This document shows positions 18,737-28,534 of a stretch of 64,000 nt of DNA, piece by piece. A model generated the notes under the pieces. The model searched no databases, was not told the DNA's origin, and worked only from the letters and a program-made list of their open reading frames with translations. The DNA is taken from assembly GCA_045616665.1 (NCBI GenBank), contig JAZLHE010000056.1, positions 1 to 64,000 on the forward strand. Reading direction: 5' to 3'. This DNA is from RUG11690 sp045616665. Lineage in GTDB: Bacteria > Bacteroidota > Bacteroidia > Bacteroidales > WCHB1-69. A program made the position numbers and the translations under genes. Numbering within the stretch: position 1 is the stretch's first letter; each line of letters opens with the position of its first letter.

Positions 18737-19603
18737 TTACAGCTTCAGCTGATCGAAATTCTTTCCAAACACGCCGTAAGTTTTAGAAATACTGATGAAT
18801 GCCGTATCGTCAATATCCTTGATGATACGCGTGATGAGCACCTTGTCGGTTTTATGGGCGATAATGAGCAGAATTTCGCTTTCTTCTTTCGTATAGGAGC
18901 CATAACTTTTGATGAGGGTGGCACCACGGTGAAGGTCGTTGTTGATTTTATCGGCGATTTCGCGATTCTTTTTAGAAAATACCATAATCTGATAGCTCTG
19001 CCTATAACCGTCGATTACCACATCGGAAATCACGGTATAGACGAACATCACCACCATACTATACACCAGTTTTTCCACCGAATGGACGATGAAGTAGGAA
19101 GACCCGACAATCAATATATTGGAATAAAAAGACACGCGACCATACGAGATATTCCGGTACTTTCCAATCATCAGGGCAATGATATCGGTTCCGCCCGTAT
19201 TTCCTCCGAAATTGATGGCCATACCCACACCGAAAGCAGCGAGACCCGCACCAATCATTGAGCACATAAAGGCATCATCCACCAAAGGCTGCTTGAAAAT
19301 GGCCTGCCCCACGGAAAGCAGAGAAGACAAAATCAACGTGCATATCATCGTATTGATGCAGAAGCGGCGACCGAGGACTTTCCATGCAATGACGACCAAA
19401 ACCAAGTTCAGCACGAAAGCGGTAACACCAACCGGAATAGTTTTGGTGGCAAAGTAAACGATAGCGGCGATACCACTCACACCGCCACCAGTAAGGGCGT
19501 TAGGAATAAGAAAAGCGGTCCATCCGAATGCGAAAATTGCCAAACCGATGGTAATAAATACGAAATTTTTAATCTCCTTGAGTAATTCTGAAGTGGTAAT
19601 CAT
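18737..19603 (-). CDS. YitT family membrane protein (DUF161 + DUF2179)
   Basis: This 288-residue inner-membrane protein has five to six hydrophobic segments in residues 15-200, with glycine-rich stretches such as LTGGGVSGIAAIVYF and NFGGNTGGTDIIALMIGKY that mark the YitT repeat family. The C-terminal 80 residues (VFSKKNREIADKI ... TYGVFGKNF) form a soluble DUF2179 domain. Transport is suspected for the family, but the substrate is not known. Its leader is about 85 bases, with a minus-strand TAATTTTG at 19690-19697. It is a single gene facing the lipoprotein terminator. Confidence 0.88.
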   Translation of the reverse strand: MITTSELLKEIKNFVFITIGLAIFAFGWTAFLIPNALTGGGVSGIAAIVYFATKTIPVGVTAFVLNLVLVVIAWKVLGRRFCINTMICTLILSSLLSVGQAIFKQPLVDDAFMCSMIGAGLAAFGVGMAINFGGNTGGTDIIALMIGKYRNISYGRVSFYSNILIVGSSYFIVHSVEKLVYSMVVMFVYTVISDVVIDGYRQSYQIMVFSKKNREIADKINNDLHRGATLIKSYGSYTKEESEILLIIAHKTDKVLITRIIKDIDDTAFISISKTYGVFGKNFDQLKL

Positions 19604-19689
19604 GATAAAATTCTTGGGTTAATATTGATTATTGAATTATTATCTTACTGAATTCCAATAAATTAAATTTTGACAATTATATCAAAATG

Positions 19690-19697
19690 CAAAATTA
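19690..19697 (-). promoter_or_regulatory. Promoter -7 element of the YitT gene
   Basis: The minus strand reads TAATTTTG, matching TAnnTTTG. A plus-strand TATTTTTG at about 19740-19747 serves the tRNA on the other side. Confidence 0.5.
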
Positions 19698-19778
19698 CGA
19701 AAAAAAATAAAAAAAGCTTGTATTAATTAAAAAAAGTTGTATTTTTGCAGCGTTAAAAAAAAAGCGAAAAAGCGCAAC

Positions 19779-19852
19779 GCTTCCTTAGCTCAGTCGGTTA
19801 GAGCATCTGACTGTTAATCAGAGGGTCCTAGGTTCAAGTCCTAGAGGGAGCG
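19779..19852 (+). tRNA. tRNA-Asn (anticodon GTT)
   Basis: The acceptor stem GCTTCCT pairs with AGGGAGC, with a G discriminator at 19852. The anticodon loop CTGTTAA gives GTT. The T arm reads TCCTAG-GTTCAAG-TCCTAGA. The CCA end is not encoded. A promoter box TATTTTTG lies about 32 bases upstream. Confidence 0.95.
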
Positions 19853-19857
19853 CAAAG

Positions 19858-19894
19858 AAAAGCACCTATTCTCAATGAGTTAGGTGCTTTTTTT
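19858..19894 (+). terminator. Terminator after tRNA-Asn
   Basis: AAAAGCACCTA and TAGGTGCTTTT pair around a 12-nt loop and run into a T tract. It may also work for the symporter gene coming from the other strand, which ends at 19965. Confidence 0.8.
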
Positions 19895-19964
19895 TGTTGC
19901 CTTCCGGATAGGGGGAAATGTGGCGATTTCAACAGGTTTTGGGTAAAAAATCTATAATAGTTCA

Positions 19965-21191
19965 CTAATTTTCTGAAGTTGTCAAACTTTGTATATCTTT
20001 TTGTTCATCTTCCGCAGTCACCTTATTCACAATCAGCATCAAGGCACCGTCGCCAGCCACGTTTACTGCCGTTCCCAATGAGTCTAACGCAATGCTCAAC
20101 GTAATCATTATCGCAATCATCGGATCCGAAAAACCAAGCATAGATTGGATCATTCCCGCGGCCGCCATAATCACACCACCGGGAATGCCGGGAGCTGCCA
20201 GTACCGTGATAGAGAAAATCATAATAAACACGAAATACAATGTGAAATTGTAGGTCACACCATACATCAGCATGGTGGCAACAGCCAGGGCCACGGTTCT
20301 GATTGACGCACCGGACAAATGAATATTCGCACACATCGGAATGACAAAATTCACCACATTGGGTCTCACACCCATCTTATTGGCACAACGAAGCGTCACA
20401 GGAAGCGTTGCCGCCGAAGACGACGAGGCCAAGGCGGTAAACAAAGCCGGAAACATCGTACGTAACGACTTTAACGGATTCCGTTTCGCAATTATTCCTG
20501 CTATAATATACTGTATCAGCAACCACGCGATAAAAAGAACGATCATCACTAAAATCACCTTCGAATAAACCTTGATCACCATATTCATTTCTCCAGAAAC
20601 CGTCATTTTCAAAAACATTCCGAAAATATATATGGGCAATAAGGGCAAAATGATACTGTTGATAATCATCATCACCACATCTTTCAACTCGATCACGCCA
20701 GACTTAATGCTGTGATGATTGTACTTGAGGATGGCAAAACCCAAAATAAACGATAAGAGCAAAGCCGACATCGTATCCATTAATGGTGGAAAATCAATCT
20801 TAAAATACGGATCCAATGCCGCCGATGAAACGCCTCCCGCAAGATCGGTCGTAGAATTTATTTGGCCACCAACAAGAGATGGAAACACCAGATCGGAAAC
20901 ACCAAATGTGAATAAACCGGCGATGACCGTTGAGACATACGACAACACCAACGTCCAAATAAGCATTTTGCCCACCCCTTTGTCCGTTTCCACGATAGCA
21001 CTCGTAATCAATGCCAAGATCAGCAATGGCACGGTGAATGCCAAAAGAGACGAAAATAATCCGTCAAAAGTAATGAAGATTCTCACAAACCAAAGAGGCA
21101 TAAACTGTCCCAAGGCAATTCCCAATGCCACCGCCAAGGCAACAGTTGCCAATAAGTTTTTCTTGAAAAAATTTAATATACGCTTGAACAT
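19965..21191 (-). CDS. Dicarboxylate/amino acid:cation symporter (DAACS, SLC1 family)
   Basis: This 408-residue inner-membrane transporter has about eight hydrophobic segments and the two re-entrant signatures of the glutamate-transporter fold. These are the serine-rich hairpin ALASSSSAATLPVTLRCA near residue 256 and the later PMCANIHLSGASIRTVALA and DSLGTAVNVAGDGA stretches, which bind substrate and Na+/H+. By family it takes up glutamate, aspartate, serine or C4-dicarboxylates with cations; the exact substrate cannot be read. The promoter is a minus-strand TATTTTTG at 21217-21224. It is a single gene. Confidence 0.9.
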   Translation of the reverse strand: MFKRILNFFKKNLLATVALAVALGIALGQFMPLWFVRIFITFDGLFSSLLAFTVPLLILALITSAIVETDKGVGKMLIWTLVLSYVSTVIAGLFTFGVSDLVFPSLVGGQINSTTDLAGGVSSAALDPYFKIDFPPLMDTMSALLLSFILGFAILKYNHHSIKSGVIELKDVVMMIINSIILPLLPIYIFGMFLKMTVSGEMNMVIKVYSKVILVMIVLFIAWLLIQYIIAGIIAKRNPLKSLRTMFPALFTALASSSSAATLPVTLRCANKMGVRPNVVNFVIPMCANIHLSGASIRTVALAVATMLMYGVTYNFTLYFVFIMIFSITVLAAPGIPGGVIMAAAGMIQSMLGFSDPMIAIMITLSIALDSLGTAVNVAGDGALMLIVNKVTAEDEQKDIQSLTTSEN

Positions 21192-21216
21192 AATTGATAT
21201 TGCATTTTATTTTCTG

Positions 21217-21224
21217 CAAAAATA
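21217..21224 (-). promoter_or_regulatory. Promoter -7 element of the symporter gene
   Basis: The minus strand reads TATTTTTG 25 bases before the start at 21191. Confidence 0.55.
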
Positions 21225-21287
21225 CAACAATTATTGATTATATTCGTATGCGTAATTAATCGGATTTATGCATAACCGACGATGGTA

Positions 21288-23606
21288 TCAATAGTACCAA
21301 ACACTGTTTTTCCAATCAGCGTTGTTCTTCCCGTAATCCCTCCATCTGTCGCAAAAAACATTCCGAACGTCTTTCTTAAACTTTTTTTCGGAAGCATACT
21401 TGTGTTGGACAATCACCTGCAAATCTTTTCGATGTTGGCTATGGAGAATTTCACATTTCAGAGAAAAAATCCGGTCTTTTCTATAAGTAAGAGCTTGGTC
21501 AAGCCTGCGGTTCACATTGATTTGCCAAAGTCTAAGCTGAGGATCGTCATTCTCCGTTAAGTCCTCCAAAAAATTGCCCAAATCTACATAACTAATACCA
21601 TAATTGCTTAAAAACCACGCTCTTCCCTTATAACTTTGATAAAGTCCCAAAGCATAGGCATAAGCGGCATTGGCTCGCTCCTCATCAGTTTTAGCCGACT
21701 TACATTCCTTGCTCAAACGTAGCATAATTTGGCAAAAATTCAGCTTACTTGGATTTTTGGCGTATGCGTCCGCAGGATTAAAGGAAAGCTTGAATTTTCC
21801 TTGCAGTTCCTTATTCGTAATCCATCTTTCGACAAAGGGATTGTGTTTATCATCGAAATATTCCGCTATATTTTGTGTCTTCAAGAATTCTTCACTCACT
21901 TTTTGAAAATAGGGAATGGCTTTCGCATATTGTTCCTGTCGCAAATATTTTGTACCAATGAGTTCATAGAAATAATTCAAATCCTTATAACTGTTTCGGA
22001 TGAGATATTTTTCCATTGGGGTTTGGCCGCCAGAACGAATAAATGTCACATATTGCAATAAAGTCTCGACATTAACCGTATCTATATATTGAAACAGCTT
22101 TGTGCCGTAGTCAAAATTCAGACAATAGGACAGGGTATCAATATATCCTTCACGACGTATCGGTGGATGCTTATAGCATTTCCCCGATTCATTCACTTTG
22201 GCAATAAATTTCCCTTTCCTCGCAAGGTTTCGGATTTTTTTATCATTGTAATAAACTTCAGTATATAGATTTAAATAAGCAATGACTTTATGCGATTGAT
22301 TCATTCTTTCAAAATGCGGAATAACGCCAAGAAAAATCACCCGACGGAACACCTTTACATAATGCGCGGCAAGAGAGGGGTGTTGATATTCTATTGAACA
22401 ATCAGGATATAGTGCACCATAAGTTTTGTCATATTTGAAGTATTCTATATCACTCTTTTTCAAATCACTATTGATTTTATTGCTTAACCATTTCAAGTCG
22501 GGATAAAGGGTTTCTTCGTACAAGCTGTCGTTATCACTGCGTGTGGAATTAAAAAGCAGCTTCATCAGCCGAATATTCTCTTTCACCATAGCGGTTCCCT
22601 GCAGTTTTTCAGCCTCTTTTAGAATTTTCAAAGCATCCTCGTGATTTCGATTGATATAGGCCAGCGCCGCCTGTGCCGATTTCCATAAGGCAGGATTCCG
22701 GGTTTTGCCCTCACGGAGCACCTCGTCCGCCAAACGATTGAACGCCATTGCCCTTTCAGCTTTCGGATGATCAAAATAATAATTGACAAATTGCTGCAAC
22801 ATAAATTCAAAACATTCATTGTTGGGAGTTTGTTGGTATATCGTACGCAGCACGGCAGGATCATAATGCAGATTGATATCACAGTAACCGATATTGGCAT
22901 AAACGACAGCCGCTTCTGCCTTACGTTTGAGCCGAAGCAACGCGCCGCCATAATAATTTTGGCATTGGGTTCGCAAGACACTTTGAGGTATATTTTTGCC
23001 ATAGCTATCCCAAACAGACACACATTTCTGATATTCCGCACAATAAAAATACTTGCGCATCAACTGCAACACATAACGATTTCGAATGTGACGATTGTTA
23101 CATTGTATTATGCAACTTTCATCCAATTCGCGAACCTTGAATATACTCACATCCATTTTTTGTTTTGACGGATCGGTCGGATCACACCAATCATCATAAT
23201 GGCCGACATTATAGTACCAAGCAGACTGCTTCCAAGCGACCTCCTTGATAGCCGCTTCGTCTGTCACCTTCAAACTCTGCCAATATTGCAGGGCAGTCGT
23301 GTCATTATGCTTTATCAAATATCTGAAAAAGTCATTGCCGGTCTTGTTATTCAGACAATAAACACGGTATAACGCATCCTCCACCGATTTCCGCGATACC
23401 GACTTTTTCACATATTGGTGCCAGAACTCAATATTTTCTTTGCGAAATTGTTCGTCCAACACCCTTTGCCAATCCCCTTCGCCAGGATATCCCGTATAAA
23501 AAAACCAATGGTATTGCGGATCAACTTCATAACCTCCAACACATCCATCAGCTGAAAAACAGCGAACCAAAAATAATAAACTAATTAAAAAATGCCTGAA
23601 TTTCAT
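21288..23606 (-). CDS. Large secreted protein of unknown function, helical repeat-like
   Basis: This 772-residue protein begins with a signal peptide (MKFRHFLISLLFLVRCFSAD) and then CVGGYEVDP. I do not recognise the family. Most of the body is helical and rich in Tyr, Lys and Asn, with TPR-like pairs such as AEAAVVYANIGY, KAERAMAFNRLADEV and EQYAKAIPYFQKVSEEF, so a superhelical TPR-type scaffold is plausible. No catalytic motif is evident. It overlaps the 3' end of the upstream gene by 26 bases, so the two are translated together and probably cooperate in the periplasm or outer membrane. Confidence 0.7.
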   Translation of the reverse strand: MKFRHFLISLLFLVRCFSADGCVGGYEVDPQYHWFFYTGYPGEGDWQRVLDEQFRKENIEFWHQYVKKSVSRKSVEDALYRVYCLNNKTGNDFFRYLIKHNDTTALQYWQSLKVTDEAAIKEVAWKQSAWYYNVGHYDDWCDPTDPSKQKMDVSIFKVRELDESCIIQCNNRHIRNRYVLQLMRKYFYCAEYQKCVSVWDSYGKNIPQSVLRTQCQNYYGGALLRLKRKAEAAVVYANIGYCDINLHYDPAVLRTIYQQTPNNECFEFMLQQFVNYYFDHPKAERAMAFNRLADEVLREGKTRNPALWKSAQAALAYINRNHEDALKILKEAEKLQGTAMVKENIRLMKLLFNSTRSDNDSLYEETLYPDLKWLSNKINSDLKKSDIEYFKYDKTYGALYPDCSIEYQHPSLAAHYVKVFRRVIFLGVIPHFERMNQSHKVIAYLNLYTEVYYNDKKIRNLARKGKFIAKVNESGKCYKHPPIRREGYIDTLSYCLNFDYGTKLFQYIDTVNVETLLQYVTFIRSGGQTPMEKYLIRNSYKDLNYFYELIGTKYLRQEQYAKAIPYFQKVSEEFLKTQNIAEYFDDKHNPFVERWITNKELQGKFKLSFNPADAYAKNPSKLNFCQIMLRLSKECKSAKTDEERANAAYAYALGLYQSYKGRAWFLSNYGISYVDLGNFLEDLTENDDPQLRLWQINVNRRLDQALTYRKDRIFSLKCEILHSQHRKDLQVIVQHKYASEKKFKKDVRNVFCDRWRDYGKNNADWKNSVWYY

Positions 23607-24633
23607 CGTCTGAATATTTTGAAAGTTGTTTTGCCTCTAAGTGGTAAAGTATGACGGATTTATCGCTACAATAACGACTCAACAGTTTTTTCGCCTCTAA
23701 AATCGTTTGGGCCGAAACTTCCTCATAACGGACATATTTCGTGGCACTCTCGGGCAACCTGTCAATCAGCTCGTAACGATTGCCCGATAGAAGTCTGTAT
23801 TTTGTGGTGTCATTAACAGGACAATCAGATTTATTGAGACAGACAAATTCCTTGTTTTCATCAAACTCCACACACCAAGAATACGTCGGAAGAGCCAAAG
23901 TCAAAGGCAACGGGTAATCTTTCAGCTTGCGATTCACATATTGTTTTACGTCTTTCACATCCAAAATTGAATTTTCCGTGTCAAAATTCTTGAAATCGCC
24001 TGTATTGTAACACATTAGCACGCCATAATCTGCCTTAGGCGCTTCCTGCGTAAGCTGATGCAATCGAATGGTGGTGGAAATCTTAAGGGTATCTTGAAAA
24101 TACTGATTCAAATACTCACGAACATCCGTAAGAAACGTAAAATAGTCCTGTTGGGTGGAAGTGGTCCAATCACAATCAAACTGTACTTCTTTGATATCAA
24201 TATTGTTGTCTGTGCACATCGCAAACAATCTATGGGCAAGATGGTCGGTAAACGTTGAATATGATCTTATCGCTTCCGGCGTAATAAAAACAACCGGTAC
24301 GATTTCTATACCTGAATTTTGCACAGAATCCAAATCAAATACAGAAAATTCGACACTGGCCACTGGAGCGCACACGTCATTGAAATTCGGATTTCGGTTT
24401 ATATCCACATCAAAAAAGCGAACATATATTTTCTTTATCTCATTGTCTATCAAAAATCTACGTTCTGCGTCATTGAATGAGAAAAAAGTACGCCAATAAT
24501 ACACTGAATTTTTCTGCGGGATGGTTTCCTTCGAACCACACAGATATTCGGATGGAATTCGATTGGCAAGGAAAATGACGAAGAAGAGCAACACGGCGGC
24601 TACAATTAGTAAGATCAAATGGGATTTTTTCAT
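23581..24633 (-). CDS. Membrane-anchored protein, possible TIM-barrel glycosidase-like fold, unknown
   Basis: This 350-residue protein starts at the ATG at 24633 (MKKSHLILLIVAAVLLFFVI); an upstream in-frame start would precede the promoter. One N-terminal hydrophobic helix forms an uncleaved anchor or signal. The body has the alternating strand/helix pattern of a (beta/alpha)8 barrel. It includes EVQFDCDWT near residue 155, STTIRLHQL, YGVLMCYNTGDF and LALPTYSWCVEF, which resemble active-site strands of glycosyl-hydrolase-like proteins (DUF3142-type). That resemblance is inference. A minus-strand TATTTTTG just upstream is the promoter. It is the first gene of a two-gene operon with the 772-residue protein. 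Confidence 0.7.
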   Translation of the reverse strand: MKKSHLILLIVAAVLLFFVIFLANRIPSEYLCGSKETIPQKNSVYYWRTFFSFNDAERRFLIDNEIKKIYVRFFDVDINRNPNFNDVCAPVASVEFSVFDLDSVQNSGIEIVPVVFITPEAIRSYSTFTDHLAHRLFAMCTDNNIDIKEVQFDCDWTTSTQQDYFTFLTDVREYLNQYFQDTLKISTTIRLHQLTQEAPKADYGVLMCYNTGDFKNFDTENSILDVKDVKQYVNRKLKDYPLPLTLALPTYSWCVEFDENKEFVCLNKSDCPVNDTTKYRLLSGNRYELIDRLPESATKYVRYEEVSAQTILEAKKLLSRYCSDKSVILYHLEAKQLSKYSDDEIQAFFN

Positions 24634-24800
24634 ATTCCAAAGATTTAATATTTTAGCAAAAATAGCATTATAATACACCCATTGAACCTTTTTGCCCTGC
24701 CTAATGTACGAAATTCCGTATCTATTGTATGAATCGACGAGAAGTACATCCATACACAATAAATTTCAATGAAAAAACGATTCATTTTGTAGTTATTTTG

Positions 24801-24808
24801 TATCTTTG
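24801..24808 (+). promoter_or_regulatory. Promoter -7 element of the M16 peptidase gene
   Basis: TATCTTTG matches TAnnTTTG and leaves a leader of about 65 bases before 24879. Confidence 0.6.
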
Positions 24809-24878
24809 CCGTCAAATAATAACTCTTATTGGAAAATAATTTATATTGTCAATATAACAAATTAAAAACCAACGATTT

Positions 24879-27800
24879 ATGAAAAAACTCAGATTATCGG
24901 CCATCGTATTTACGATGATTATGTTGTGTATCGGTTCTCTGTTCGCACAGAAATCATACACCTACAAAACTTTCCCTAACGATCCCCTTCAGGTTCGTGA
25001 ATACACTTTGGACAACGGTTTGAAAGTGTATATGAGCGTTTACAAGGACGCCCCTAAAATCCAGACCTACATTGCCGTTCGCGCGGGAAGCAAAAACGAC
25101 CCACACGAAACCACTGGTTTGGCCCACTATTTGGAACACATGATGTTCAAGGGCAGCGAACGCCTTGGCACTTCCGACTGGGAAAAGGAAAAAGTGCTGA
25201 TTCAAAAAATTGAAGACCTTTTTGAGGCCTATCGTATGTTTGACGACCAAGCCACCCGCACGGCTATCTATCATAAAATCGACAGTCTTTCGTACGAGGC
25301 ATCAAAGATTGCCATTGCCAACGAATACGACAAAGCAATGAGCTGTATCGGTTCGGAAGGAACCAACGCATTCACCAGCAACGACTTCACGATGTATGTT
25401 GAAAACATTCCCAACAACCAGTTGGAAACCTGGTGCGACGTTGAAGCCGACCGTTTCCAACACTTGGTACTTCGTTTGTTCCACACCGAATTGGAAACCA
25501 TCTATGAAGAGAAAAACATGAGTTTGACCAAAGACGGCCGCCGCGTAAACGAACAAATGTTCGCAGCCCTGTTTCCTCATCATCCATATGGCACACAAAC
25601 CACTTTGGGAGAACAGGAACACCTCAAAAATCCTTCTATGCGCAACATTCGCAACTTCGTAGCCACTTATTATGTGCCCAACAATATGTGTATCAGCTTG
25701 GCCGGTGATTTCAATCCCGACGAAGCCATTGCCATCATCGACAAATATTGGGGAAATATGAAGCCCGGCAATGTTCCTGTGTTCCAAAAAATTCCAGAAA
25801 GTCCTATTACCACCCCTATCGTTAAGACTATCACTGGTTTAGATCCTGAAAACACCACTATTGCCTATCGTATTGACGCCGGTAACGGCAGTCACGAAGT
25901 GCTGCTGGCTTCCTTGCTCGAATCCGTATTGAATAACGGCAAATGCGGTTTGATTGACATCAACATCAACCAACAGCAAAAATGCTTGGGCGCCTACGCT
26001 GGATGCTACGCTTTGAATGACTATTCCGCATTCATGTTCGGCGGCAGTCCAAACCAAGGTCAGACTTTGGAACAACTCCAACAGCTTTTGTTTGAGCAAA
26101 TCGCATTGGTTAAGAAAGGCGAATTTGACGAAAGCATTCTCGAAGCTGCCATCAACAATATGAAACTCAGCATTATGAAGATGGCGGAAAGTAATAACAG
26201 CCGTGCTTCTCAAATGGCCTACGCATTTGTGGAACACCAAGATTGGGGCGATGTTTGCAACGAACTTAACGAATTGGCGAAAATCTCTAAAAAAGACTTG
26301 GTTGACTTTGCCAATCAAATCTTCAAAGACAATAATTATGTAATTATCAACAAATTACAAGGCGAACCTGATCCTGTATTGAAGGTTTCCAAACCTGCCA
26401 TCACTCCTATCGAAGTAAGCCGCGACAAAGAAAGCGCATTCTTGAAAGATATCAAGAACCGTCAGGTGACTCCTATCGAACCTGCATACGTGGATTTCAG
26501 CAAGGATTTGCAAAAAAGCAAGATGAATAACGGTGCCGAAATTCTTTATGTAAAGAATGTTGAAAACAAGACTTTCAACTTAAATTATTACTTCGATTTC
26601 GGTTATCGTGCCGATAAGACCATCGATTTGGCTGCCGACTTGATGGATTACTTGGGAACTTCAAAACATACTCCCGAACAATTACAACTTGAATTCTACA
26701 AACTCGCCTGCAACTATTCTTTAAGTGTGGGCAACGAAAATATCGTGGTCAGCATCAGTGGTTTAAGCGAAAATATGGAAAAGGCCATGGCCTTGGTAGA
26801 AGAAATATTTGCTGACGTTCAACCCAATGAGGAAGCCCTTCAAATGCTTGTTTCAAGAATCATCAAGAGCCGTACCGACAACAAGCAAAACCAACAACGT
26901 GCATTTAGCGCCTTGCGCAACTATGGCGTTTATGGCGAAGACAGCCCAACAAAGGACGTACTCAGCGAAAGCCAATTGAAAGCATACAACAGCCAGCAGC
27001 TCTGCGATGCCATCAAGCAGTTATTCAACTACAAACACCGCATTCTATACTATGGTCCTGAAAGTATGGATAACTTGAAGGCCATCATCGCCCGCGACCA
27101 CAAAATGCCGGCCAAATTTGCCAAAACTCCCGTAAACAAGAAATTGGTGCCTAACGCAGTAAACGAAAACACCATTTACTTCGTTGACTACAACGCCAAC
27201 CAAACCTATATGCAGGAATACCTCCGCGGTGACAAATTCGATGTCAAGATTCTGCCTCAATTGAACTTGTTCAACGAATATTTCGGTGGATCTATGAACG
27301 CCATCGTATTCCAGGAAATGCGTGAAAAACGCTCTTTGGCCTACAGTGCTCAAAGTTATTATGTGACACCTAACCGCAAAGACGGCTATTTCACCAATGT
27401 GGCCATTATTGCCACTCAAAACGACAAACTGCTTGACGCTATGAACGCTTTCAACGACTTGTTTGAAAACATGCCTGTGGCTGAAGCCAACTTCAAGCTG
27501 GCTCAAGACGCCGCAATAAGCAGCATCCGCACCGACCGCACCACGAAATTCTCCATCATCAACAGTTACCTCACTTACGAAAAAATGGGTTTCGATATGA
27601 AGAAAACCCGTGGCCAGATTTTATTTGAAACCTATCCTACATTGTCTATGCAGGATTTGGTGAACTTTAACCACAAATACCTCAAAGGACAAAAGAAATT
27701 TTACCTGGTTTTAGGTCGCGAATCCGATATGGACTTCAACGCTTTGTCAAAATTTGGTAAAGTTAAAAAATTAACTTTGGAAGATATTTTCGGATACTAA
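24879..27800 (+). CDS. M16 family zinc peptidase, secreted, two-domain
   Basis: This 973-residue peptidase begins with a signal peptide (MKKLRLSAIVFTMIMLCIGS ... AQ). The inverted zinc motif HYLEH is at residues 83-87 (H83, E86, H87), with the third ligand expected in the ETIYEEKNM stretch about 75 residues later. A second, catalytically inactive M16-like half follows from about residue 520, with the RP/Y-type motif MREKRSLAYSAQSYYV near 815. Length fits pitrilysin/PqqL-like periplasmic proteases that degrade peptides. It is monocistronic, with a promoter at 24801 and a terminator at 27820. Confidence 0.92.
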   Translation: MKKLRLSAIVFTMIMLCIGSLFAQKSYTYKTFPNDPLQVREYTLDNGLKVYMSVYKDAPKIQTYIAVRAGSKNDPHETTGLAHYLEHMMFKGSERLGTSDWEKEKVLIQKIEDLFEAYRMFDDQATRTAIYHKIDSLSYEASKIAIANEYDKAMSCIGSEGTNAFTSNDFTMYVENIPNNQLETWCDVEADRFQHLVLRLFHTELETIYEEKNMSLTKDGRRVNEQMFAALFPHHPYGTQTTLGEQEHLKNPSMRNIRNFVATYYVPNNMCISLAGDFNPDEAIAIIDKYWGNMKPGNVPVFQKIPESPITTPIVKTITGLDPENTTIAYRIDAGNGSHEVLLASLLESVLNNGKCGLIDININQQQKCLGAYAGCYALNDYSAFMFGGSPNQGQTLEQLQQLLFEQIALVKKGEFDESILEAAINNMKLSIMKMAESNNSRASQMAYAFVEHQDWGDVCNELNELAKISKKDLVDFANQIFKDNNYVIINKLQGEPDPVLKVSKPAITPIEVSRDKESAFLKDIKNRQVTPIEPAYVDFSKDLQKSKMNNGAEILYVKNVENKTFNLNYYFDFGYRADKTIDLAADLMDYLGTSKHTPEQLQLEFYKLACNYSLSVGNENIVVSISGLSENMEKAMALVEEIFADVQPNEEALQMLVSRIIKSRTDNKQNQQRAFSALRNYGVYGEDSPTKDVLSESQLKAYNSQQLCDAIKQLFNYKHRILYYGPESMDNLKAIIARDHKMPAKFAKTPVNKKLVPNAVNENTIYFVDYNANQTYMQEYLRGDKFDVKILPQLNLFNEYFGGSMNAIVFQEMREKRSLAYSAQSYYVTPNRKDGYFTNVAIIATQNDKLLDAMNAFNDLFENMPVAEANFKLAQDAAISSIRTDRTTKFSIINSYLTYEKMGFDMKKTRGQILFETYPTLSMQDLVNFNHKYLKGQKKFYLVLGRESDMDFNALSKFGKVKKLTLEDIFGY

Positions 27801-27819
27801 ACCATCAATGATATCCTGG

Positions 27820-27857
27820 AAGGGAAGTGTTCAAGCGAATACTTCCCTTTTTTTATG
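27820..27857 (+). terminator. Terminator of the M16 peptidase gene
   Basis: AAGGGAAGT and ACTTCCCTT pair around a 12-nt loop, followed by a run of T. Confidence 0.85.
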
Positions 27858-27868
27858 GAAATTTGTCG

Positions 27869-27876
27869 TATTTTTG
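27869..27876 (+). promoter_or_regulatory. Promoter -7 element of the GNAT gene
   Basis: TATTTTTG lies 13 bases before the preferred start at 27890. This gives a very short leader and rules out the longer reading frame that begins at 27827. Confidence 0.55.
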
Positions 27877-27889
27877 CAAAAAAAGAACG

Positions 27890-28435
27890 ATGTCCATTTT
27901 ACTCCGATCCGCCTCCATTCAAGATGTGTCCTTTGTGGCCTGGACCATTGTCACCGCCGTCGGTATCAGCCAAACAGACGAAGCGCTATTGAAACAGGTT
28001 GCCGCGATATGCAGCCGGGAAGACGTGCTCTATAGTTGGAAAAACTCGATCATTGCCGAATTTGACGGGCAAGCTGCCGGCGGTCTCTGTTGCTATGAGG
28101 GCAAAAGATACCAAGCGATGAGGGGCGTCACCTTTCCCATCATTGCCCAACATACCGGGAATGATTTCAGCAAAATGGATTTGGAAACCGTACCCGGCGA
28201 GTATTACATAGACTCGATGGCCGTGCTTCCCGAATACCGGCATCGTGGAGTGGCAACGGCCTTGCTGACCGAAGGCATTCGCCAAGCGACGGAATTAGGG
28301 ATAAAGCAAGTGTCTATGATTGTATCTCCTGAAAATCCTGCGGCCCAACGGCTTTACGAATCGATGGGATTCCGCTACCGTGGCAACATTTCCGCCTTTG
28401 GCGAACCCTACCGGAAAATGATTAAGGAGATATAG
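27890..28435 (+). CDS. GNAT family N-acetyltransferase
   Basis: This 181-residue cytosolic enzyme transfers an acetyl group from acetyl-CoA to an unknown amine. The acetyl-CoA-binding motif A is IDSMAVLPEYRHRGVATALL, around residues 104-123, with the HRGVATA pyrophosphate loop. Motif B, NPAAQRLYESMGFRYRG, is near 148-164. Length is normal. The start chosen is the ATG at 27890, because the upstream extension would lie before the TATTTTTG promoter and encodes the terminator region of the previous gene. It is a single gene followed by a 100-base gap in which I see nothing. Confidence 0.9.
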   Translation: MSILLRSASIQDVSFVAWTIVTAVGISQTDEALLKQVAAICSREDVLYSWKNSIIAEFDGQAAGGLCCYEGKRYQAMRGVTFPIIAQHTGNDFSKMDLETVPGEYYIDSMAVLPEYRHRGVATALLTEGIRQATELGIKQVSMIVSPENPAAQRLYESMGFRYRGNISAFGEPYRKMIKEI

Positions 28436-28447
28436 GCATCAAAGTCC
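28436..28447. repeat. 12-bp direct repeat bracketing parDE, left copy
   Basis: GCATCAAAGTCC occurs here and again at 29205-29216. The pair encloses the parDE module and its promoter. Confidence 0.4.
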
Positions 28448-28534
28448 ATTGGTGAGACTACTCGAAATTAAATCTTATAAGATTGAAAAAACTCAATTAT
28501 TTTTCATCAATTATAAGACGGAGTAAGTTTTCGA

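Noticed and set aside
25302..26318. Long minus-strand frames of 150-160 codons inside the M16 gene
   Set aside because: They are antisense shadows of a well-supported coding region and show no motifs.
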